Below, piece by piece: positions 44,897-53,959 of a DNA stretch of 64,000 bases (positions are counted from its first letter, which is position 1; each line of letters starts with the position of its first letter). Below the pieces are notes generated by a model, which worked only from the letters and a program-made list of their open reading frames with translations, did no database searches and was not told where the DNA came from. Location: positions 1-64,000 of the forward strand of contig NZ_FPJE01000020.1 in assembly GCF_900119185.1 (NCBI RefSeq), written 5' to 3'. The position numbers were made by a program, and so were the translations under genes. This stretch comes from Sinomicrobium oceani (GTDB lineage: Bacteria > Bacteroidota > Bacteroidia > Flavobacteriales > Flavobacteriaceae).

Positions 44897-45808
44897 ATGA
44901 TGAAAAAAATATTTTTCTTATTTTTTGTAATCCCCTTTTTGTCGTTAGGGCAGTCCAACACCTTTCCCGCTACCGGAAATGTCGGAATCGGGGTAGAGAC
45001 CCCTACGGGAAAACTCGATATAGCGGGGTTGACCTATCTCAAGGGAGCACCCTCCTATTCGGTAATCGCAGAACAGTTAAGGATAGGGAGAAGAGACCAG
45101 AATATTCGTTACCATTCGCTTTATTCGTTTCACGGAGGAGCCGGACATACCAATTACCTGCAGTTTCGTGTACATACCGGTAATACAGAAGACCTGGAAG
45201 AACAGGTAAAGGTTATGACGCTTAACGGAGATGGTAATGTAGGTATAGGAACGGAAGCCCCGGATCATAAATTGGATGTAATGGGAATTATTAAGTCCAA
45301 TACAGGTATAATAGTGTCCAATCCGGATTCCCGGTCATCCAGAGTGACCCTGGATTGGTTGAATGATGTAGCTCGTATTCGGATAGGAGGAAGTGGGAAT
45401 GGAGCAGGTAATGGTTTGGATATTCAGTCTCAGGGGGATAAAAGCCTGATGCGCTTGCTTCAAAATGGTAATGTCGGGATCGGAACAATTACCCCGGATT
45501 CCAGGTTATCCGTAAACGGTGTAGTGCATAGCAAAGAAGTAAAGGTAGACCTCAATGGCTGGAGCGACTTTGTTTTTAAAAAGGACTATGCGTTGCCCAC
45601 GCTGGAAGAAGTGGAACAGCATATCCTGGAAAAGGGGCACCTCAGGGATATTCCCAGTGCGGAAGAAGTTTCGGAGAACGGCATCTTACTGGGAGAGATG
45701 GATGCGAAGCTGTTGCAGAAGATCGAGGAACTGACCCTGTATATCATCAGTCTGCATAAGAAGATGGAGCAGCAACAGCAGGAGATAGATAAACTTAAAA
45801 ATAAATAA
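44897..45808 (+). CDS. secreted NVGIGT-repeat protein with C-terminal coiled coil
   Basis: A 303-residue exported protein (signal peptide residues 1-19, ending FLSLGQ). It carries four copies of the tail-fibre-like motif N-V-G-I-G-x(3-4)-P: NVGIGVETP, NVGIGTEAP, NVGIGTITP and the partial TFPATG start, each before a KLDV- or RLSV-type strand. The C-terminus has FVFKKDYALPTLEEVEQHI, then IPSAEEVSENG, then a coiled coil (LLQKIEELTLYIISLHKKME) to the end. This layout is common in Bacteroidota and resembles the neck of phage tail fibres with a chaperone-like end; the role is unknown. GHLPDIPSA is the usual wording, here GHLRDIPSA. It is followed after one base by its paralogue. Confidence 0.8.
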   Translation: MMKKIFFLFFVIPFLSLGQSNTFPATGNVGIGVETPTGKLDIAGLTYLKGAPSYSVIAEQLRIGRRDQNIRYHSLYSFHGGAGHTNYLQFRVHTGNTEDLEEQVKVMTLNGDGNVGIGTEAPDHKLDVMGIIKSNTGIIVSNPDSRSSRVTLDWLNDVARIRIGGSGNGAGNGLDIQSQGDKSLMRLLQNGNVGIGTITPDSRLSVNGVVHSKEVKVDLNGWSDFVFKKDYALPTLEEVEQHILEKGHLRDIPSAEEVSENGILLGEMDAKLLQKIEELTLYIISLHKKMEQQQQEIDKLKNK

Positions 45809-45809
45809 T

Positions 45810-46766
45810 ATGAGAGTATTATTATTTTTTGTAGTACTGGGATTGTTCCGGTTTTCCGCCGGTGCACAGAATACTTTTCCCGCTTCGGGAAATGTTGGGA
45901 TAGGGTTGACTTCTCCTGCTTATAATCTCGATATAAGGACGGACCACCCCATTTTTCAGATGTTGGAAAACGGGTCCGGAGGAAGAAGAAGACTGATCTT
46001 TAATGTAGGGGAAAATAATGAGATCAGGATTGTATCTTCCTATGGGAATTCCGGGAATTACCCGTTGACCTTCCGTTTCGGCGGTAGCGTCGGGGAAGTT
46101 ATGCGGCTGGCAACAAATGGTAATATAGGGATAGGGACCACCAACCCGCAAAGTAAACTGGATATATACGGAAGAGGAGACGGGGCTTCCTTGCTGAGGT
46201 TCACCACCGATCGAAGCTGGGAGTTTATACAGTCGGGTGCCGATGTGACAGCAAGCCTGGTTTTAAGGTCGGTTTATAACAGTAAATCTTTTCGCATTCA
46301 ATCTTCGGGAGGTACGAATAATGCCAGTTTCCGTACACATGATAACCCTGCGGACAACAGGATTTATTTTTTAACCCAAGGTGGCAGGTTGGGCATAGGA
46401 ACAGCCAGTCCTGATGCCGAGCTGACAGTCAAAGGAAAAATACATACGCAGGAGATCAAAGTAGACCTGGCAGGGGGTGTGGCACCGGACTATGTTTTTG
46501 AGGAGGGCTACGATCTGCGTTCGCTGGAAGAAGTACGGGAATATATCGGCAAGAACGGACACCTGCCCGGAATACCTTCTGCCACGACCATGGAAACCGA
46601 AGGTATAGACCTCAAAGCGATGAACCTGAAGTTGCTGGAAAAGATCGAGGAACTGACCCTGTATACCTTACAACAGGAGGAAGATCTTCAGCGGAAAGAT
46701 GAGAAGATCAATGACCTGGAAGACCGGTTGAACATTTTGGAAAAACTAATATATCACAAAAACTAA
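45810..46766 (+). CDS. secreted NVGIGT-repeat protein, paralogue
   Basis: A 318-residue exported protein (signal peptide residues 1-20, ending RFSAGAQ), a diverged paralogue of the previous gene. It has NVGIGLTSPAYNLDI, NIGIGTTNPQSKLDI and RLGIGTASPDAELTV, then YVFEEGYDLRSLEEVREYI, GHLPGIPSATTMETEG, and a coiled coil from LLEKIEELTLYTLQQ to the C-terminus. The middle (about 110-190) is unlike the first copy and may be the part that binds a target. The two genes abut, so they are cotranscribed and may form a hetero-oligomer. Confidence 0.8.
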   Translation: MRVLLFFVVLGLFRFSAGAQNTFPASGNVGIGLTSPAYNLDIRTDHPIFQMLENGSGGRRRLIFNVGENNEIRIVSSYGNSGNYPLTFRFGGSVGEVMRLATNGNIGIGTTNPQSKLDIYGRGDGASLLRFTTDRSWEFIQSGADVTASLVLRSVYNSKSFRIQSSGGTNNASFRTHDNPADNRIYFLTQGGRLGIGTASPDAELTVKGKIHTQEIKVDLAGGVAPDYVFEEGYDLRSLEEVREYIGKNGHLPGIPSATTMETEGIDLKAMNLKLLEKIEELTLYTLQQEEDLQRKDEKINDLEDRLNILEKLIYHKN

Positions 46767-46780
46767 TAACGATTCTATTG

Positions 46781-47317
46781 ATGAAAAAATTACTACTTCC
46801 CCTTACTGTTTTGGCTTTAATTTTAAGTGTTTGTGCGTTGGGATGGTCTTTGTATTCCAGGCCGGAGCTGGTGTATGTCGATGTCAATAAACTACTTGAC
46901 GGTTATAAACGATCTGAAACAGAGCGGGAAAAATTCAAGGAGAAAGCCGCCTTGCTCAAGGCCAATATAGACAGCCTGGTCACCGGTTGGCAGAAAGAAC
47001 TGAAAAACTACGAAAAAGAACGGGAGACTATGAGCGCCAGGGAGCTGAAGCTGAAGCAGGAACTTCTTTCCAATAAGCAACAGCAGGTCAATAATTACCA
47101 GCAGGCCATTCAGCGGCAAATACAGGAAGAAGATCAGAAGATGACACAGACCGTTATCAACGATATCAATGACTATGTCAAAGATTTCGGAAAACGGAAA
47201 GGCTATCGTATTATTTTCGGAGCGAGCGGGAGCGGAAACATTATGTATGCTTCTGATGCTGCCGATCTCACCGAAGAAATCCTCGACGGTTTAAACAGGG
47301 AATATGAGGGTAAATAA
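46781..47317 (+). CDS. OmpH/Skp-like periplasmic protein
   Basis: A 178-residue protein with an N-terminal hydrophobic helix (residues 4-22) that is either a signal peptide or an anchor. YVDVNKLLDGYK near residue 33 is the usual OmpH start, followed by a long helical, Lys/Glu/Gln-rich hairpin (about 45-135) and a C-terminal strand region RIIFGASGSGNIMYASDAAD. Skp/OmpH proteins are trimeric jellyfish-shaped chaperones that carry unfolded outer-membrane proteins. Placed just before giant exported proteins it could serve as a dedicated chaperone; that is inference. The ATG at 46781 is preferred over TTG 46778. Confidence 0.75.
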   Translation: MKKLLLPLTVLALILSVCALGWSLYSRPELVYVDVNKLLDGYKRSETEREKFKEKAALLKANIDSLVTGWQKELKNYEKERETMSARELKLKQELLSNKQQQVNNYQQAIQRQIQEEDQKMTQTVINDINDYVKDFGKRKGYRIIFGASGSGNIMYASDAADLTEEILDGLNREYEGK

Positions 47318-47915
47318 GTACGGCACCATAGTCCTCTTATGGCTATTGTTATCCTGTGGGCCTCCTGCTTTTGATGGCGAAGAAGATTTGCTGGCTTACA
47401 TCCGGGAGCCCCGGCATGGATACCTGCATCAGAAGACGGTGAACGATATCGATTTTTCACTGCTGTACAAACCTACCGATCTCATGGCTGCGGGAGAATT
47501 ATCGGTAGAATCTGCTCCGGCAGGGATAGATTCTTTGCGGCACAGGTACGGGCAGTATATGTATTTTGTTTTGTCCATGTCCGCAAAAAACAGGGAACTT
47601 CTCAACCATGTCGCAGGAGATCGTAGCCGGTTTGGCGCCATGGTCAATGCCTTATCCTTTTATATGGATCGGAATGTACATTGTTTTACCCCGGAAAAAG
47701 ACACCTTGCCTATGATCGATTTTATTTATCCGAGGATGTATGGCATGAGCCGCAGTACGGATATCCTGCTGGTGTATCCCCGCGATAAAAAATATCTCCG
47801 GGGCGAATATCTCGATATCAGCGTTGCAGATCTCGGATTTCGTACGGGGGAGGTGAAGTTCAGAATAGCTACCGAAGTCATACATCACGAACCACAATTA
47901 AAAATTAACGAATGA
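47304..47915 (+). CDS. putative lipoprotein of unknown function
   Basis: A 203-residue protein whose start overlaps the end of the previous gene by 14 bases. Residues 8-18 (TIVLLWLLLSC) form a lipoprotein signal with the lipid-bearing Cys18, so it should be anchored to a membrane on the periplasmic side. The rest is mixed alpha/beta with YGQYMYFVLSMSAKNRELL near residue 83 and YLDISVADLGFRTGEVKFR at the end. I recognise no family. Its stop overlaps the next start by four bases, so it belongs to the same operon. Confidence 0.65.
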   Translation: MRVNKYGTIVLLWLLLSCGPPAFDGEEDLLAYIREPRHGYLHQKTVNDIDFSLLYKPTDLMAAGELSVESAPAGIDSLRHRYGQYMYFVLSMSAKNRELLNHVAGDRSRFGAMVNALSFYMDRNVHCFTPEKDTLPMIDFIYPRMYGMSRSTDILLVYPRDKKYLRGEYLDISVADLGFRTGEVKFRIATEVIHHEPQLKINE

Positions 47916-48505
47916 AGACCTATTACGTACTCTTGCTTATGATCTTTTCTATGGCTGCCCAGGCCCAGTTGAAACCTACGCATATATTTCTCAGTACGGG
48001 AGAAAAAATGGTGGTAAAAGGAAAACTCAGGAGAGATGTGTTTATATATAAAAGATATGACGGGGATAAGAGAAAGAAGATCGGTTTCGATGAGATAGAT
48101 CATGTCGATATCTTCGAAACGAAAGATAGTATTACCAGGTACAGACGCATCCGTGTTCAGGATGAGGAGAAGCCCGTGGTCGTCCAGGAAGTGAAAACCG
48201 GAAAGGTAAACCTGTATATGGCCTCATTCGGAGTGAGAACCGCGATGCCCATGTCTTCGGCAGGAGGTTTTGGAGGTTTTGGCATTCCTATGACTTACGA
48301 TATAGAGAATTATTACCTGAGAAGGGAAGGGGAAAAGAAGGCTGTACATCTTGGGGCTAACAAGTTGTTCACAAATAATTTCAGGGAAGCCGCCTCTGAT
48401 TATTTTAAAGACTGTCCGCCGCTGGTAGAGAAAATACAGCAAAAAACGTTTAAAAAACGGCATCTCAAAGAAATTGTCAGATTTTATAATACGGAATGCC
48501 GATAA
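47912..48505 (+). CDS. secreted protein of unknown function
   Basis: A 197-residue protein with a signal peptide (residues 1-18, ending SMAAQAQ). Residues 25-75 (FLSTGEKMVVKGKLRRDVF, then KKIGFDEIDHVDIFETKD) look like a small beta domain; a Gly-rich hinge SSAGGFGGFG lies near residue 115; the C-terminus is helical and Lys-rich, with Cys near residues 168 and 196. No family recognised. It is the last gene of the five-gene run before the RHS genes and overlaps the previous stop. Confidence 0.6.
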   Translation: MKTYYVLLLMIFSMAAQAQLKPTHIFLSTGEKMVVKGKLRRDVFIYKRYDGDKRKKIGFDEIDHVDIFETKDSITRYRRIRVQDEEKPVVVQEVKTGKVNLYMASFGVRTAMPMSSAGGFGGFGIPMTYDIENYYLRREGEKKAVHLGANKLFTNNFREAASDYFKDCPPLVEKIQQKTFKKRHLKEIVRFYNTECR

Positions 48506-48731
48506 CAACTTTTTGAAGTTACCTGAAAATCATTAATAACCTGAAGTCCGTTAACGGACCGGAATATAATCCTGTAGTTGTTTTTACCAGCGATGAAATG
48601 ATCCGGAATTTGTCGTACGGATCACAGGAAAGAGGCTTAATACGGATATAAAGGAGCTTCTGACGCATAGCAGAAGCATCGGAGATGCTACCTGCGTCAG
48701 CCCCCACAACTACAAACTAAAAAACCAAAAC
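48506..48731. other. leader region of the large RHS genes
   Basis: 226 bases without a gene. GTCCGTTAACGGAC (48546-48559) is a perfect palindrome and may be an operator. GCTTCTGACGCATAGCAGAAGC (near 48655) is a further hairpin-forming stretch. No exact TAnnTTTG is seen. Confidence 0.45.
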
Positions 48732-51700
48732 ATGAAAAGATTAAAACGTTCGCACCGGGTCATAGCACTTTTCCTGGTCTTTAGCATGTTGCCTGCTCTG
48801 GTGCCCTACAATATGTTGCAAGCTTCCGGAAACGGACCGACAGCTCCGGAAGCTACCGGATTTGAGCCCGTTGACGCTACTGATATGGTCAACCTGATGA
48901 CCGGCGATTTATCTTATGTGTTACCGCTGTTGAATGTGCCCTCTCCGGAGGGCGGATACCCCCTGGCCCTGGCGTACCACGCCGGTATCGCCATGGACCA
49001 GGAGGCCTCCTGGGTGGGATTGGGCTGGAGCCTAAACCCGGGGGCTATCAACCGATCGGTAAACGGGTATCCTGATGATTATAATGCTTCTTTGCTGACG
49101 GAATATTTTTATGATCAGGGGGGGAGAAAAGATATGTATTCCTTGTCTCTGGGGTTTACCAGTAAAGCAGGCGTATCCGTAGGACTCGGCTTATCGTGGG
49201 GAAGTAATCGCAGTCTTGGTGGCTATGTGAGTGTGGGATATGGTCTGGATATAGGACCCAACGCAAATGCTCGCATAGGAACAAACGGCATAGGAGTCGG
49301 AGGTGGTTATACCGTAAATGGAGGGTTGTCAGCAGATTTTAATGCTCATACTTCAAATGGCTTAGGAGGTTCTGTAGGGCTTAATAACGGAGAGGGTTTT
49401 GAAGTGGGACTTTCTTCTTCCGGAACACTTAGTATTTATCAAACTTCTGGTAACCAGTCCATAGGGATGAGTATGTCTTCAAAAGGTATGGGAGTTTTTA
49501 TGGGAAGTAAAAATACTCATAGTACTAATGTGATACAGGGAGTAGGTGTTGGTTTAAGAATGTCTTTCAACAATACGATGAGTATGGGAGACTATACTGT
49601 CGAAAGCAGTGGATGGGCTATCCCGGTAACAATACCCACTCCGATCGGCATTTTCAGTCTTTCATTCGGAAAACAGCGGATGAAATATTACCTCAACAAA
49701 AAGGTGTATAATTATGTAAACGGACCATTGTTTTTTAATGAAATGATTAAAAATGAAGAAATCTATAAAGTTGAAATATTAGTGGGTTCAATCGATATGG
49801 GTTTTGCAATTTATCCTGTAGGCTTTGCCTCTACTTATGAAGAGGGAGTTCAAATGGCTATTGATGCGGGAGCCTATGAGGATGCTTATCGTGTTACAAA
49901 AATAAGAACAGATGAGGCATTTATGGATATTTATGAAGTTCCTATAAAAGGTAAGGAAATTTCCAGGAAGGGAGAACTGGAATTTAATAATCCGGTATTT
50001 CCCGCTTATGATAATTATAATGTACAGGCCCAGGGAATATCGGGAAGCATGTCGTCCAGGTTATTTGAAAACGGAGTGTTGTATGGGCTTTCAAATAAAG
50101 AAAATGATCAGGGATATCAGCTAAAACATGCTTTAGACGGATTTTCATCCCGGTTTCCTGATCATGCCCGTTTTGATGGTAAGCCCTATTTCTATATCGA
50201 TAATGAGATCAGTACATATCTCGAGGTGAAAAATGCCAGTTTTAATTCCGGGACTATGCATTCCGATATATTGGACTATTATTCGACGGGAGTTAAGAAC
50301 CTTCCCGAGAACAGAAGGGTCAATAGTAATTTTATCGAGTATTTCACGAACAGGGAAATCCGGGAAAACCCTGTGGATGTATTGAAAAAAGGATTCTTAC
50401 ACCCACTGGCTTCCGGTTTTTCCAGGATGAACTATCCTTCTGATGGGATAGGAGCTTTTAAAATCACAGCTCCGGATGGAAAGACCTATCATTATTCGCT
50501 CCCGGTATACAATCACGAAATTGTAACCCGGACTTTCGGAGTGGTAAAGAACAATGCTGCCGAAGCAAAATCTTATTTTGAAAAACGTCAACTCGAACCT
50601 TATGCCACGCACTGGCTGCTAACCGCAGTGACCGGTCCTGATTTTGTGGACACCAATGGTAATGGTATGGCAGACCAGGGGGATTACGGCTATTGGGTAG
50701 CTTTTGAATACGGAAAATGGTCGGAAGCATTCGGCTGGAAAACGCCTTATGGAACAAGTTACCTGGAAGACGACAGTGACCCGGGGGTAAAGACCTATAT
50801 TCGCGGACGAAAGGAAGTATATTATCTCAACAAGGTAATAACCCGCACACATAAAGCCTTATTTATAAAGGAAGAGCGAAAAGACGCCGGGTCTTCAAGA
50901 TGGGCTTATAATTCGGTAGCTCATAAAGAAGAGCAACAGAGCCAGAGTAACTATGTGAACCGGTTTACCCTTCCGAGACAGAATTCGTTGCGGTTGAGCA
51001 AGATTATCCTGGTAAAGAATCCGCATGACGTATACACGCAGCCTGCAAACTCCAGGCCTTCCTCCTCGGTTGAAGTTTTGTATAACGATTCCTCCAAACC
51101 GGCACAGAATGCAGAATACAATTTATGGAAAAATGTCCTGGATATAGACGATGACTGGCAGGCCGTAATGGACAAAGCCGTCAAAGTAATTGATTTTGCG
51201 TATGATTACAGCCTTGCTGAAAATGCCCCGGATGCCTCACCTATTAGCGGACGATCTGCTTTGAGGGGGGTACAATTCAGGGGTAAAAAAGGAGCTTTGG
51301 TGATTCCCCCGTATCGTTTTGCGTATTACGATGGCTATGGCGATTTTAATATAGAAGATAAGGACGAATTCGGATATTATGGAGCCGATAACAAATGGTG
51401 TTCTCTAAAAACGGTAATTACGCCGCAAGGGGGACAAATGCACATAGTATATGAAGGACACAACATAAAACCGGCTTTCGTTTCTTCGGTACGTTTTACC
51501 AGGGGAGCATCCGCAAATTATAAAATATCCAAGATCAATGCTGTGACTTATCGTATAGAGTCGGGGGAAAATGTAGGGATACAACCGGGGGATCAGCTTT
51601 CTTTCAAATATAGCAAGGTATGTGAGTGGGAAGATCAGGGAAACTGTGGAGGTCCATGTGGGTATGAAACCGAACATTGTGATTTTGAGGCTATGGCAAC

Positions 51701-53924
51701 GGTTACATCACGGGATGGCAATAACAAATTTACACTATCCATACCAGCTAACGAATGTAGCTATATCGACCAGAATTTCAATTGCGACCTCACTACGGAG
51801 ACATTCTCTGCCGAATTTAAACTCACCGATGCCCTGGAAAACCTCGGTGGAATTCGTGTACGTGAAATTATTACATCAGACGGGACAGGCCGGACGTATA
51901 ATACAACATACCGGTATGGGAAAAATGAGAATGGTGTAGGGTATATCTCTTACCTGCCTTATGCTCCCGAATTACAGCAGGAGCTGCCGTACAGTGCGGA
52001 GCTGCCTGCACCCAAAGTGATGTATGACCAGGTAAGTGTGGAGTTTCCGGATGGCCGGAAAAACCGATACTATTATTCGGTAATGAAGGAGAAAGATCCC
52101 GAAGAGATTAAATACGAAGACTTTTATGAGATTTCGAAAACGGCTTCGGATATCAATAATACAGCAAAAGGAGTAGATGTCAATGTAAGTACCTTTACCA
52201 TAAAGGACAACCTTTCGGCGCTGGGCAGACTGGAAGCTGTAGAAGTATTGAACAAATACGGGCAGCAGCTGAGTAAAATAGAAAATGAGTATTACGATCC
52301 CGGAACAACACCGGGTGTAGCCGGAGTTACCCAGGAATCATATCAAAGCTATAAGATCGTAGACTACAAACAAAATACCGGCAGCCGTAAAGATAAGTGG
52401 CTGATCAATTCTTCGTCGCGTATCCGGTACCCGAATGTGCTAAAATCATCTGCAGAGTACAGGAACGGACATGTTTTCCGAACGGTATATAAAGATATGG
52501 ATCCGGTTACCGGGGTGTTCAGGGAAGCCGAAACCACTTCTGCTTCGGGTGAGCAACTCGTATCCCGTGCAGTTCCTGCATATATACGTTATCCTGAAAT
52601 GGGGAGTATGGTTCACAGCAACACGAATAAAAACATGCTTACCCAAATCGCGGAGACCTATAGTTATATCAGGGAACAAGGAGGGGCCAAAAAGTATATG
52701 GGAGCCGGAATTACCACCTGGAAACCCGAACAGTACGATTATACGATTTACACCGGGCCGCCCCACGCACCTGTATCGACGGGTGCCTCTGCCGATGTTT
52801 GGAGAAAACATAAAAGCTATACCTGGGACGGGGCCTTGGATAATGACGGTACACTTGCGACGGAGCCTGGGAATTTTATATGGTCTTCTCCTTCGGCTAC
52901 ACAGCCTGCCGGATGGAAACTGCTTTCGGAGATCACCCTGTACGACAACTTTTCGAATGTACTGGAAGTTAAAGATATCAATGGTAACAAAGCCGCAACG
53001 AAAAGGGGAGATGGGTCTTCTAAAGTTTTTGCTACCGGCAATACAGCCTTTAACACCATGTTCTATTCCGGATTGGAAGAAGGAACAGGAACTACGATTG
53101 CAGAAGGCGTGACGCGGGATGCCACAGCGGTTATTACATCGTCCAGGGCACATACCGGTAGCCGTTCTGTACAGGTAGCTTCCGGTGTTAAAGCCTTTAA
53201 GGTAAAACCTGGTCAGGGTGGTACCTACCGTGTTTCGGTCTGGGCACATACTTCCGGTTATACCGGGGCGCGTGTGGTTTCGGGAGGACAAAATTATACC
53301 TATCATCAGGACGAATTGGTCCGGGCCGGTGATTGGGTACAACTCAATTTTGACATAGCAGTGAACGCAGGTACAGAGGTGGCCCTGACTTCTGCTTCCG
53401 GGACCGTGTATTTTGATGATTTCAGGATACACCCCGTAAGTGCCGGGATGTCTTCTTATGTATATAATGAGGATGATGAACTTACATATATTCTGGGGCC
53501 AAACAATATGGGAGCCAGGTATGTGTATGATGCCGGGGGGAGGTTAAAAGAAACCTATACGGAAATTGCGGATACAGAAAACTTAACAGGAGGGTATAAA
53601 CTAACTTCAGAAGTTGCATATAATTATGCAAGAATAGAGGATAGCCCTTACGTACCTTTAAAAGTAGAATTGTGGGAAGAAGGCACCTACCCAAGCCATA
53701 AGGCAGTGATGCGTGCCTCCGGAGGAAGCGGACAATATGAATATCGCTGGTCTATGCAGTGTGGTTCTTATGCAAGTAAATATGGTAATTGGACTTCTTC
53801 ACAGTCATTAATTCTTTTAAACAACTGCTCGGATAGGGTGTACGTTAGATGTGAGGTTAGGGATCTCAGGTCGGATGAAATCAAGAATGATGCAAGAACA
53901 TATAAGGTTGAAAATCAGCTTTAA
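48732..53924 (+). CDS. giant exported RHS-system protein, first half
   Basis: A 1730-residue protein with an N-terminal signal (residues 10-35). Residues 50-115 (NLMTGDLSYVLPLLNVPSPE, then SWVGLGWSLNPGAINRSV) match the start of large flavobacterial proteins found beside RHS genes and resemble the SpvB-like start of Tc toxin B subunits. Residues 130-270 are a Gly/Ser-rich, AT-rich segment that looks variable. A Cys-rich insertion (KVCEWEDQGNCGGPCGYE) is near residue 960. YD-type repeats (SYVYNEDDELTYILG, ARYVYDAGGRLKETY) lie near residues 1575-1615, and an Ig-like end follows. It should form part of the RHS shell; the next gene carries the core and tip. Confidence 0.8.
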   Translation: MKRLKRSHRVIALFLVFSMLPALVPYNMLQASGNGPTAPEATGFEPVDATDMVNLMTGDLSYVLPLLNVPSPEGGYPLALAYHAGIAMDQEASWVGLGWSLNPGAINRSVNGYPDDYNASLLTEYFYDQGGRKDMYSLSLGFTSKAGVSVGLGLSWGSNRSLGGYVSVGYGLDIGPNANARIGTNGIGVGGGYTVNGGLSADFNAHTSNGLGGSVGLNNGEGFEVGLSSSGTLSIYQTSGNQSIGMSMSSKGMGVFMGSKNTHSTNVIQGVGVGLRMSFNNTMSMGDYTVESSGWAIPVTIPTPIGIFSLSFGKQRMKYYLNKKVYNYVNGPLFFNEMIKNEEIYKVEILVGSIDMGFAIYPVGFASTYEEGVQMAIDAGAYEDAYRVTKIRTDEAFMDIYEVPIKGKEISRKGELEFNNPVFPAYDNYNVQAQGISGSMSSRLFENGVLYGLSNKENDQGYQLKHALDGFSSRFPDHARFDGKPYFYIDNEISTYLEVKNASFNSGTMHSDILDYYSTGVKNLPENRRVNSNFIEYFTNREIRENPVDVLKKGFLHPLASGFSRMNYPSDGIGAFKITAPDGKTYHYSLPVYNHEIVTRTFGVVKNNAAEAKSYFEKRQLEPYATHWLLTAVTGPDFVDTNGNGMADQGDYGYWVAFEYGKWSEAFGWKTPYGTSYLEDDSDPGVKTYIRGRKEVYYLNKVITRTHKALFIKEERKDAGSSRWAYNSVAHKEEQQSQSNYVNRFTLPRQNSLRLSKIILVKNPHDVYTQPANSRPSSSVEVLYNDSSKPAQNAEYNLWKNVLDIDDDWQAVMDKAVKVIDFAYDYSLAENAPDASPISGRSALRGVQFRGKKGALVIPPYRFAYYDGYGDFNIEDKDEFGYYGADNKWCSLKTVITPQGGQMHIVYEGHNIKPAFVSSVRFTRGASANYKISKINAVTYRIESGENVGIQPGDQLSFKYSKVCEWEDQGNCGGPCGYETEHCDFEAMATVTSRDGNNKFTLSIPANECSYIDQNFNCDLTTETFSAEFKLTDALENLGGIRVREIITSDGTGRTYNTTYRYGKNENGVGYISYLPYAPELQQELPYSAELPAPKVMYDQVSVEFPDGRKNRYYYSVMKEKDPEEIKYEDFYEISKTASDINNTAKGVDVNVSTFTIKDNLSALGRLEAVEVLNKYGQQLSKIENEYYDPGTTPGVAGVTQESYQSYKIVDYKQNTGSRKDKWLINSSSRIRYPNVLKSSAEYRNGHVFRTVYKDMDPVTGVFREAETTSASGEQLVSRAVPAYIRYPEMGSMVHSNTNKNMLTQIAETYSYIREQGGAKKYMGAGITTWKPEQYDYTIYTGPPHAPVSTGASADVWRKHKSYTWDGALDNDGTLATEPGNFIWSSPSATQPAGWKLLSEITLYDNFSNVLEVKDINGNKAATKRGDGSSKVFATGNTAFNTMFYSGLEEGTGTTIAEGVTRDATAVITSSRAHTGSRSVQVASGVKAFKVKPGQGGTYRVSVWAHTSGYTGARVVSGGQNYTYHQDELVRAGDWVQLNFDIAVNAGTEVALTSASGTVYFDDFRIHPVSAGMSSYVYNEDDELTYILGPNNMGARYVYDAGGRLKETYTEIADTENLTGGYKLTSEVAYNYARIEDSPYVPLKVELWEEGTYPSHKAVMRASGGSGQYEYRWSMQCGSYASKYGNWTSSQSLILLNNCSDRVYVRCEVRDLRSDEIKNDARTYKVENQL

Positions 53925-53959
53925 GTTTACTGAGATAAATTCTATTAAGACAATATGCA

